The notes under the pieces are model-generated. The model was given only the letters and a program-made list of their open reading frames with translations. It had not been told where the DNA came from and did not search any database. From Caulobacter sp. B11 (GTDB lineage: Bacteria; Pseudomonadota; Alphaproteobacteria; Caulobacterales; Caulobacteraceae), in contig NZ_PEGG01000150.1 in assembly GCF_002737765.1 (NCBI RefSeq), positions 1-6,425 on the forward strand: a stretch of DNA of 6,425 nucleotides. Direction: 5' to 3'. This document shows positions 1-6,425 of the stretch, piece after piece; positions within the stretch are counted from its first letter, which is position 1; each line of letters starts with the position of its first letter. The translations under genes and the position numbers were made by a program.

Positions 1-2
1 GC

Positions 3-41
3 GGCCTGGTCCTGAGGGTCGAGTTCGTCAAGAAGGCTTGA
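3..41 (+). CDS. Possible 3' end of an upstream plus-strand gene (partial)
   Basis: Reading from base 3, twelve codons (GLVLRVEFVKKA) run to a TGA at 39-41. The short peptide looks like an ordinary basic C-terminus, and a gene ending here would converge neatly on the minus-strand DUF3667 gene that ends near 76. The stretch is too short to identify and the frame could be open by chance, so the call rests mainly on codon appearance and context. Confidence 0.3.
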   Translation, partial: GLVLRVEFVKKA

Positions 42-75
42 GGTCAGAGCCGGGCGGCACGGGCTGAGCTCACAT

Positions 76-856
76 CTAGACCGTGTCGAACACAGGGCGG
101 CGAAGGTCGCCACCGTGCCGAACGCCGCCAGGTTCAGGGCCATCAGGACCACGGTGCGCCAGATCGCCCCGAACCAGGACAGCCCATAGGCGCCGCGCAG
201 ATGGTCGAATCAGGAGTGCGCAAACAGCGCCGCCGCGAAGCCATACAAGGCCAGCATGATCGACCCGCCGTCGCCGCGCGCCAGGATCAGACCGGCGACC
301 GGGGTGAGCAGCAGGATGAAGGCGAACTGGTAGATGGTCGTCACCAGGTGGGGTAGGCCGAGGCCTCCCGGCCGGCCAGCACAGGGCGCTCAGGCCCGCG
401 AAGTGGCAGGGCATCATCGATCCCAGCATCACGAGGCCCGACAGCCGCCACTGCTCGGCGTCGCGGGCGATGCGTTCCGGCCATGTCGCCGGACCGGTGG
501 TCGTAGTTGAAGACCAGCGCGCCAGAAAATAGACCGACAGGGCCAGCATCAGGGCGTGCCAGGGGGCGAGGGCCGCACGCGGCGCCGGCCAGCCAGTCGG
601 CGGTCATCCTGCCCGGCGCGACCACCAGCCGGCCAGGCCGACCAGCGACCCCCGATTGACGTCGATCAGCCGGGCCCAGAGGTCGCGCGCCAGGTCCAGG
701 ACACTGTCGCGCACCTTGGCCGGCTGGCCGCAGGCGTGGCAGAACGGGCCCTGCAGCGGCGCCTGGCAGTTGGCGCAGACCGCGACCGCCGCCGGCCTCG
801 GCCACGGCTGGAACGGGCTGGGCGGCCTGACGGCCGAACGGGCGGGGATGGGACAT
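76..856 (-). pseudogene. DUF3667-type zinc-ribbon membrane protein, multiply frame-broken
   Basis: Function unknown; DUF3667 proteins have an N-terminal zinc ribbon followed by membrane helices. The ribbon is clear at about 724-777 (VCANCQAPLQGPFCHACGQ), followed by a segment typical of the family (LARDLWARLIDVNRGS). The rest is recovered only by changing frame: TADWLAG near 585-603, ALMLALSVYFLARW near 525-560, LGSMMPCHFAGLSALC near 380-440, then HLVTTIYQFAFILLLTPVAG and LRGAYGLSWFGAIWR below 350. The last frame also has a TGA at 210-212 that one substitution from a Trp codon would explain. The start is taken at ATG 854-856 because AGGAG lies five bases upstream, although this ATG is not in frame with the zinc ribbon; the frame that carries the ribbon has its own ATG at 961-963 without such a site. 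At least four frame changes are needed. The 3' end is uncertain: one frame stops at 76, while another stays open to the window edge. It is either decayed or poorly sequenced. Confidence 0.72.
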
Positions 857-861
857 GCGGG

Positions 862-866
862 CTCCT
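862..866 (-). promoter_or_regulatory. Ribosome binding site for the DUF3667 gene
   Basis: On the minus strand AGGAG is followed by five bases and then ATG at 856-854. It is among the better Shine-Dalgarno matches in the window and favours this start over the longer open frame beginning at 963. The region between this site and the aminotransferase start at 975 must hold two divergent promoters, but I see no convincing -35/-10 pair. It contains only a short hairpin, CCTGC-GAAG-GCAGG at 924-937. Confidence 0.5.
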
Positions 867-974
867 GCGCCCCTGGATAGCGCAGCGGGCTTAATCGCCT
901 CTTGATGGAACGCGCAGATTTCGCCTGCGAAGGCAGGGCTTCCCCTTCGGCGGCGGGCGTCATACCAACGGGCC

Positions 975-2120
975 ATGACCGCCCAGATCGAACCGTTCCG
1001 CGCCATGTTCATCAGCCGCCTGGCCCACCAGATGCAGGTGGAGGGGCGCTCGGTGATCCATATGGAATTCGGCCAGCCCTCGACGGGCGCCCCCGCCGCC
1101 GCCATCGCGGTGGCCCATCGCGTGCTCGACGCCGATCCGATGGGCTATTGGGAAAGCCCCGACCTCAAGGCCAGGATCTGCGCCCGCTACGCGACGACCG
1201 ACGCGGTGGCGGTGGAGCCCGAGCGGATCATCCTGACCTGCGGGGCCTCGCCGGCCCTGGTCCTGGCCCTGTCGGCGGCCTTCGCGCCCGGCGACCGGGT
1301 GGCCCTGGCCCGGCCTGGCTATGTGGCCTATCGCAACACCCTCAAGGCCCTGCACCTGGTCCCGGTCGAGATCGCCTGCGGGCCGGAGGATCGCTACCAG
1401 TTGACCGCCCGGCATCTGGCGCAGATCGAGCCCGCCCCGGCCGGGGTGATCCTCGCCAGCCCGGCCAATCCGACCGGCACGATCATCGAGGCCGAGGAAC
1501 TGGCCGCCATCGCCGCGGTCTGCCGCGAGCGCGGCATCCGCATCGTCTCCGACGAGATCTATCACGGCCTGTCCTACGGCCAGCCGACCCGCAGCCTGCT
1601 GGCCTTCGAGCCCAGGGCGATCATCGTCAACAGCTTCTCGAAATATTTCAGCATGGCCGGCTGGCGGCTGGGCTGGCTGGTGGCGCCCGACGATCTTGTC
1701 GATCAGGTTCGGGCCCTGATGAGCAACCTGTTCCTCACCCCGCCCTCGCTCAGCCAGCACGCGGCGGCGGCGGCCATGGACTGTATCGACGAGCTGGAGG
1801 GCCACCTGGCGGTCTATCGCGCCAACCGCGCCCTGATGCTGGACGCCCTGCCGGCCCTGGGCCTGTCGGCCATCGCCCCGCCGGACGGGGCCTTCTACAT
1901 CTATGCGGACATCGGCCACCTGACGACCGACAGCCTGGCCTTCTGCGAGGCCCTGCTGCGCGACACCGGCGTCGCCACCGCCCCCGGCGTCGACTTCGAC
2001 CCGGTCGAGGGCGGGCGCTTCATCCGCATCAGCTTCGCGGTGTCGACGGATCTGGTGGAGGAAGCGATCCGCCGGATGATCCCGTGGTTTGCGGGGCGGG
2101 CAGTTGGGGTGGACGGCTGA
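975..2120 (+). CDS. PLP-dependent class I/II aminotransferase
   Basis: Fold-type I aminotransferase of the aspartate aminotransferase superfamily, a cytoplasmic enzyme that transfers an amino group between an amino acid and a 2-oxo acid through pyridoxal phosphate. The frame is intact at 381 residues, normal for the family. Visible motifs are the substrate-side loop EFGQPSTGAP near residue 32, NPTG at 165-168, the cofactor-binding Asp193 and Tyr196 in SDEIYHG, the Schiff-base Lys223 in NSFSKYFSMAGWRLGW with phosphate-binding Arg231, and Arg351 in FIRISF, which in the family binds the substrate alpha-carboxylate. The ATG at 975 gives a natural N-terminus with no long extension, but no strong Shine-Dalgarno sequence precedes it. 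It is transcribed away from the DUF3667 gene and followed by a palindromic repeat, so it is probably monocistronic. The substrate cannot be read from sequence alone; aspartate, aromatic or branched-chain specificity are all possible. Confidence 0.93.
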   Translation: MTAQIEPFRAMFISRLAHQMQVEGRSVIHMEFGQPSTGAPAAAIAVAHRVLDADPMGYWESPDLKARICARYATTDAVAVEPERIILTCGASPALVLALSAAFAPGDRVALARPGYVAYRNTLKALHLVPVEIACGPEDRYQLTARHLAQIEPAPAGVILASPANPTGTIIEAEELAAIAAVCRERGIRIVSDEIYHGLSYGQPTRSLLAFEPRAIIVNSFSKYFSMAGWRLGWLVAPDDLVDQVRALMSNLFLTPPSLSQHAAAAAMDCIDELEGHLAVYRANRALMLDALPALGLSAIAPPDGAFYIYADIGHLTTDSLAFCEALLRDTGVATAPGVDFDPVEGGRFIRISFAVSTDLVEEAIRRMIPWFAGRAVGVDG

Positions 2121-2159
2121 TTCAAGCCGCGGCCTGCCCGGCGGGGCGGCTTGCTTCAG

Positions 2160-3355
<1,196 letters not shown>

Positions 3356-3368
3356 GTAAAGTTCGGAA

Positions 3369-3478
3369 CCCCCGCCCCCTTGCGGGGCGGGGGCAGGGGG
3401 TGGGGGTGTCGGCTCCGTGTCGGCCTATTCGGAGCCGGCGCCCCCATCCCCAACCCCTTCCCCGCGAGGGGGAAGGGG
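3369..3478 (+). repeat. Palindromic intergenic repeat, type 2 (three hairpins)
   Basis: Most of the gap between the aldo/keto reductase and the mscS-like gene is one structured element. Hairpin A is CCCCCGCCCC / GGGGCGGGGG (3369-3378 with 3384-3393). The central stem pairs TGGGGGTGTCGGCTCCG (3401-3417) with CGGAGCCGGCGCCCCCA (3430-3446): 17 bp around a 12-base loop, including two G-T pairs. Hairpin C is CCCCTTCCCC / GGGGAAGGGG (3454-3463 with 3469-3478). Its sequence is unrelated to the type 1 repeat upstream of the reductase. Comparable CCCCTTCCCC...GGGGAAGGGG palindromes are, to my knowledge, frequent in GC-rich alphaproteobacterial genomes. A role in mRNA 3'-end formation for the reductase is plausible. 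Confidence 0.82.
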
Positions 3479-3483
3479 CTTTT
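3454..3483 (+). terminator. Possible rho-independent terminator after the aldo/keto reductase
   Basis: The 10-bp stem CCCCTTCCCC / GGGGAAGGGG is followed by C and then TTTT at 3480-3483. The stem is strong but the T-run is short, and the structure is part of the larger type 2 repeat, so termination may be a side effect. It sits about 100 bases after the reductase stop and 43 bases before the mscS-like start. Confidence 0.35.
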
Positions 3484-3525
3484 GCGACTTGATCCCCGCC
3501 GCCGCAGCAGATCAAACTCCCGGCC

Positions 3526-4550
3526 ATGTCCGACAACCCGTTGCATACCCTAGACAGCTTCGAACTGGTCAAGCTGGGCAAGGCGTCGATCACCGTGGGC
3601 GGGCTTCTGGCCGGGCTGGTGATCATCATCGCCGCGGTGATCGCCGCGCGCCTGGCCTCGGCCGGCCTGCGCCGTCTGCGGGCCCGGGCGGTGGGCAGCG
3701 CCGCCTCGCTCTATATCGTCGAGAAGCTGTCCAGCTATGGCCTGATCCTGGTCGGCTTCCTCGCGGCCCTATCGACCATGGGCATCGACCTGACCTCGCT
3801 GGCGGTGTTCGCCGGGGCCCTGGGCGTCGGCATCGGCCTGGGCCTGCAGGGGGTGGTCAAGGACTTCGCCTCGGGCATTTCCCTGGTCTTCGAGCGGCTG
3901 GTGGCGGTGGGCGATTTCGTCGAGCTGTCGAACGGCGCGCGTGGCGTGGTCCATGAGATCGGGCCCCGGGCCACCCGCATCCGCACCAATGACGCCACCG
4001 ACATCATCGTGCCCAACTCGGTGCTGGTGAACGACCAGGTGGTCAACTGGACCCTGCACAACCAGACCCGCCGCATCCGCGTGCCCTTCGTCACCGCCTT
4101 TGGGGTCGACAAGGAAAAGGTCCGCGAGGCGGTGCTGAAGGCCGCCCGCTCGGTGCCCTTCACCTCGGCCGACGACGCCGTGCGCCGCACCCAGGTCTGG
4201 CTGGTCGGGTTCGGCGAATACGCCCTGAAGTTCGAGCTGATCGTCTGGCCGACCGTCGAGGCGGTGCGCCGCCCCGCCGCGATCTTCGCCGCTTATAGCT
4301 GGGCCATCGACGACGCCCTGCGGGCCGCCCAGATCGAGATCCCGGTGCCGCAGCGCGACCTGCGTCTGCGCGGCCTGTTCGGCGAGGAGGGCGAGGACGC
4401 CCGCGAGGCCCTGCGCCTGGCGCCGCTGTCGCACCGCACCAAGCGCCGCGCCTCGCGCCACCCGTCAGCAACGACGCGGCCGAGGAACTGGCCCGCGAGG
4501 ATCCCGACGAGGTGCCGCCGCCCTCGGCCAGCAAACCTGAACAGCGATAA
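3526..4550 (+). CDS. MscS-family mechanosensitive ion channel (one frame break near the C-terminus)
   Basis: Inner-membrane small-conductance mechanosensitive channel that opens under membrane tension and releases solutes during hypo-osmotic shock. The first 313 codons are intact. Membrane helices lie at about residues 20-45 (GGLLAGLVIIIAAVIAA) and 70-88 (SYGLILVGFLAALSTMGI); the Gly/Ala-rich pore helix TM3 at 92-120 contains GALGVGIGLGLQGVVKDF. The beta domain follows (ERLVAVGDFVEL, then DIIVPNS at 159-165), and the alpha/beta C-terminal domain ends in the family motif IPVPQRDLRLRG (272-283). Near 4461-4463 the frame must move by one base, as if one C were missing: the new frame gives an acidic tail (SNDAAEELAREDPDEVPPP) to TAA at 4548-4550, 341 residues in all. 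Left uncorrected, the frame reads a basic, Arg-rich tail to 4632. The break lies after the channel core, so function would probably survive even if it is real. No clear Shine-Dalgarno sequence precedes the ATG. Confidence 0.92.
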
Positions 4551-4582
4551 GTCGCGGCCTCTTGACCGCGATGCCGCGCCGC

Positions 4583-4602
4583 CGCAGTTTCTCGCAACTG
4601 CG
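4583..4602 (+). other. Hairpin in the leader of the CoA-ester lyase gene
   Basis: CGCAGTT (4583-4589) and AACTGCG (4596-4602) form a perfect 7-bp inverted repeat around TCTCGC, 27 bases before the lyase start. It is followed by AAAAG rather than T residues, so it is not an intrinsic terminator in the plus direction. It could be an operator half-site pair or an mRNA leader structure. The 78-base gap between the corrected mscS stop and the lyase start holds nothing else clear. Confidence 0.3.
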
Positions 4603-4628
4603 AAAAGAAGACGGATGGGAAGCGACCG

Positions 4629-5680
4629 ATGAAGACCGCGCGAGGCTTTTTCAGACCCTTGGCCATCGGGGCCCCGACGCCGTACCGCGAGCTTCCGGCC
4701 CGGGTCGAGCGGATGATCCACTTCGTGCCGCCGCATCTGGACAAGGTGCGCGCCAAGATCCCCGAGATCGCCCCGACCGTCGATGTCATCCTGGCCAATC
4801 TGGAAGACGCCATCCCCGCCGACGCCAAGGGCGCGGCCCTGGCCGGCACGATCGCCATGGCCCGCGAGGTCGACTTCAAGGCCCTGGACGTCGGTCTGTG
4901 GGTGCGGATCAACTGCCTCAACTCGCCCTGGCACCTGGACGAGATCGCCACCCTGGTCGAAAAGGCCGGCGACAAGATCGACGTGATCATGGTCCCCAAG
5001 GTCGAGGGGCCGTGGGACATCTTCTACATGGACCAGCTCTTGGCCTCGCTGGAAGCCAAGCATGGGGTCACCCGGCCGATCCTGCTGCACGCTATCCTCG
5101 AGACCGCCGAGGGGGTGATGAATGTCGAGCAGATCGCCGGCGCCAGTCCGCGCATGCAGGGCATCAGCCTGGGCCCGGCCGACCTGGCCGCCAGCCGCGC
5201 CATGAAGACTACCCGGGTCGGCGGCGGCCATCCTGGCTATCGGGTCATCGAGGATCCGCATGCGGACGGTTCGCCGCGCGTCAGCGTTCAGCAGGACCTG
5301 TGGCACTACACCTTCGCCAAGATGGTCGACGCCTGCGCCGCCCATGGCATCAAGCCGTTCTACGGCCCGTTCGGGGCGATCGACGATCCGGTCGCCTGCG
5401 AGCAGCAGTTCCGCAACGCCTTCCTGATGGGCTGCGCCGGGGCCTGGAGCCTGCATCCCAGCCAGATCGCCATCGCCAAGCAGGTGTTCTCGCCCGCGCC
5501 CGACGAGGTGATCTTCGCCAAGCGCATCCTCGAAGCCATGCCCGACGGCACCGGCGTGGCCATGCTCGACGGCAAGATGCAGGACGACGCCACCTGGAAA
5601 CAGGCCAAGGTCATGGTCGACTTGCGCCCGGCAGATCGCCGGCAAAGGACCCGAATACAAGGCGCTTTACGGGTTTCTGA
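4629..5680 (+). CDS. Malyl-CoA lyase / CitE-like CoA-ester lyase (HpcH/HpaI aldolase family), frame-broken at its last codons
   Basis: Mg2+-dependent cytoplasmic C-C lyase that cleaves or forms 3-hydroxyacyl-CoA thioesters such as malyl-, beta-methylmalyl- or citramalyl-CoA. The barrel is complete: LANLEDAIP (Glu59, Asp60), substrate-binding Arg93 in WVRIN, VPKVEG at 122-127, metal ligands Glu158 (ILETAEG) and Asp185 (LGPADLA), GPFG at 246-249, LHPSQIAIA at 275-283, and the lid motif DGKMQDD at 314-320, whose Asp319 matches the catalytic Asp supplied by a neighbouring subunit in malyl-CoA lyases. Residues 53-330 match that group well by eye. At codon 333 (about 5625) the frame slips; skipping one base restores [16 protein letters not shown], and a second one-base slip would give TGA at 5678-5680 (about 349 residues). 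Without correction an artificial 508-residue protein results. Context does not reveal the substrate: no ethylmalonyl-CoA or itaconate genes are nearby. Confidence 0.88.
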
Positions 5681-6122
5681 TGAGATCCTCCCTCATCAGG
5701 GGGAGGATCGCGCCTACCTCGCCGTCGTCTCCACCCGCGCCGGCCGTCAGCAGCTTGTGCACCGGGCAGGCGTTCGCGACTGCCATCAGCCGTGCGCGCT
5801 GATCGGCGTCGAGATCGCCCGACAGGGTATGACCGCGGTCAAAGACATCGGCGGGCGTCGCGCCGGCCTCCCGCCGCCAGGTGACCTCGACACGCATCGC
5901 GCCCAGGGTCCAGGCTTGCGCGGGCGTAGAGCCGCAGGGTCTGGCGGTGCAGGCCGCCAGGCCGGCCGCCACCAGGTCATGCGGGTCGGGGCCGAGACCC
6001 AGGCCACCGGCCTGGACGGCCAGATCGGCGGCGAGCCGGCTCGGGCCGGCGGTGACCAGGATCTGCACGCCGCCATGACCGCTGTCGTCGGCGCTGGCGG
6101 AAGGGCGGGGGGCGTCGGTCAT
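5667..6122 (-). CDS. OsmC-family peroxiredoxin-like protein
   Basis: OsmC/Ohr-superfamily proteins are small cytoplasmic dimers that reduce organic peroxides with a cysteine pair. The protein is 151 residues, close to the usual size. The N-terminal motif [17 protein letters not shown] carries Cys58, and the second conserved cysteine is Cys119 in NACPVHKLL. The segment [20 protein letters not shown] (93-112) is also typical. The start at 6122 is supported by GGGAG six bases upstream; the frame is open further upstream, but that extension belongs to the neighbouring small gene. Two oddities are seen. Residues 61-69 (RPCGSTPAQ) do not look like the family, while the adjacent frame reads TLRLYAR, the expected helix, implying two compensating indels. 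The tail after CPVHKLL is long and its residues of about 138-147 are encoded by a palindromic repeat. Ohr or OsmC proper cannot be distinguished with confidence; it may be a YhfA-like member. Confidence 0.87.
   Translation of the reverse strand: MTDAPRPSASADDSGHGGVQILVTAGPSRLAADLAVQAGGLGLGPDPHDLVAAGLAACTARPCGSTPAQAWTLGAMRVEVTWRREAGATPADVFDRGHTLSGDLDADQRARLMAVANACPVHKLLTAGAGGDDGEVGAILPLMREDLIRNP
5684..5709 (-). repeat. Single half-unit of the type 1 palindromic repeat at the lyase/osmC junction
   Basis: GATCCTCCC (5684-5692) and GGGAGGATC (5701-5709) form a 9-bp perfect stem. Fifteen bases, CAGGGGGAGGATCGC, are identical to the right end of the type 1 repeat (5697-5711 against 2261-2275). It lies between the ends of two convergent genes, a natural place for a two-way transcription stop, but it overlaps the last codons of the osmC gene and so is not purely intergenic. 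Confidence 0.72.
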
Positions 6123-6128
6123 CTCAGG

Positions 6129-6133
6129 CTCCC
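6129..6133 (-). promoter_or_regulatory. Ribosome binding site for osmC-like gene
   Basis: On the minus strand GGGAG is followed by six bases and ATG at 6122-6120. This decides the start in favour of the 151-residue protein over longer versions that run in the same frame up to 6278. Confidence 0.55.
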
Positions 6134-6207
6134 GGCGATGAGACAAGCTGGATAGCTGGGGCCAAATCACCCCATTGCCGCGCTCAATCATTGTTCGCTT
6201 GATGAAA

Positions 6208-6402
6208 TCAGGCGGCCTGGCTCTGGCGCTGACCTGGAACAGGTGCGTGGCGCCGCGCCAGACCTCGACAAGATCCACAGGTACGCTGCACGTCGATCAG
6301 CTCGTTCGCCGGCCGACGCGCGGCCTCATCGTCGACAGGGCGTGACGTCGAACGCGGGACCGAACCATCGGGGTCGACACAGAAAAAAGTGAACACCTGC
6401 AT
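6208..6402 (-). pseudogene. Small DUF6894-like protein, frame-broken
   Basis: A small protein of roughly 65-70 residues is visible in pieces. It begins MQVFTFFCVDPDGSVP, like the MPxYxF...D.DG starts of short DUF6894-type proteins found in alphaproteobacteria. The neighbouring frame then gives AFDVTP, the first frame DDEAARRPANELIDVQR, and a further frame VDLVEVWRGATHLFQV, which matches the usual D.EAA...A...L and V.VW.G ending. At least three one-base changes are needed to join them. The start is placed at 6402 by resemblance to family N-termini; an ATG at 6420 in the same frame is also possible. The 3' end is uncertain: one frame stops at 6208, another stays open into osmC. Function is unknown. 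It lies 85 bases upstream of the osmC-like gene on the same strand and may share its transcript. Confidence 0.5.
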
Positions 6403-6425
6403 GGGAACATCCGTTCGCATCAGGC

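Noticed and set aside
960..1919. A 319-codon open frame antisense to the aminotransferase
   Set aside because: The plus-strand frame carries all catalytic motifs of a known family. The antisense product is a Gly/Arg/His-rich sequence typical of the shadow of a GC-rich gene.
4562..4590. A sigma-70-like promoter (TTGACC near 4562) for the lyase gene
   Set aside because: The -35-like hexamer has no acceptable -10 match at 16-18 bases; one hexamer is not enough.
4293..5660. A 455-codon minus-strand open frame across mscS and the lyase
   Set aside because: It runs antisense to two genes with clear family motifs and has no recognisable domain; long antisense frames are expected at this GC content.
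5684..6155. Long C-terminal extension of the CoA-ester lyase as a fusion domain
   Set aside because: The extension is antisense to osmC and has no domain features; a one-base slip near 5625 explains it better.

Overview
The window is very GC-rich (about 70% by eye) chromosomal DNA. Codon use, the protein families and the palindromic intergenic repeats all suggest an alphaproteobacterium, most likely of the Caulobacterales (Caulobacter, Phenylobacterium or Brevundimonas type). This placement is inference from sequence character, not from a marker gene. I see no RNA gene, insertion sequence, phage gene, CRISPR array or defence locus.

Layout from left to right: (i) a few codons that may end a plus-strand gene; (ii) a minus-strand DUF3667-type zinc-ribbon membrane protein, about 76-856, whose reading frame is broken several times; (iii) an intact plus-strand PLP-dependent aminotransferase, 975-2120; (iv) a 230-base intergenic region filled by a structured palindromic repeat; (v) an intact plus-strand aldo/keto reductase, 2351-3355; (vi) a 170-base intergenic region with a second, different palindromic repeat; (vii) a plus-strand MscS-type mechanosensitive channel, 3526-4550, with one frame break near its C-terminus; (viii) a plus-strand malyl-CoA lyase / CitE-like CoA-ester lyase, 4629-5680, broken only in its last 20 codons; (ix) a convergent minus-strand OsmC-family thiol peroxidase-like protein, 5667-6122; (x) a small minus-strand protein, about 6208-6402, also frame-broken.

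The genes do not form one obvious pathway. The four plus-strand genes are separated by structured repeats or short gaps and look like independent housekeeping or accessory-metabolism genes: amino-acid metabolism, carbonyl reduction, osmotic protection and CoA-ester cleavage. The osmC gene and the small gene upstream of it, both on the minus strand, could be co-transcribed.

Two things deserve attention. One is the set of three palindromic repeat units; the central stem of one contains G-T pairs that work only in plus-strand RNA, and another copy encodes the last residues of OsmC. The other is the density of one-base frame breaks, heavy in the outer 0.8 kb on each side and almost absent in the middle, which points to sequence or assembly error at least as much as to real pseudogenes. 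I did not find a convincing new biological system here.
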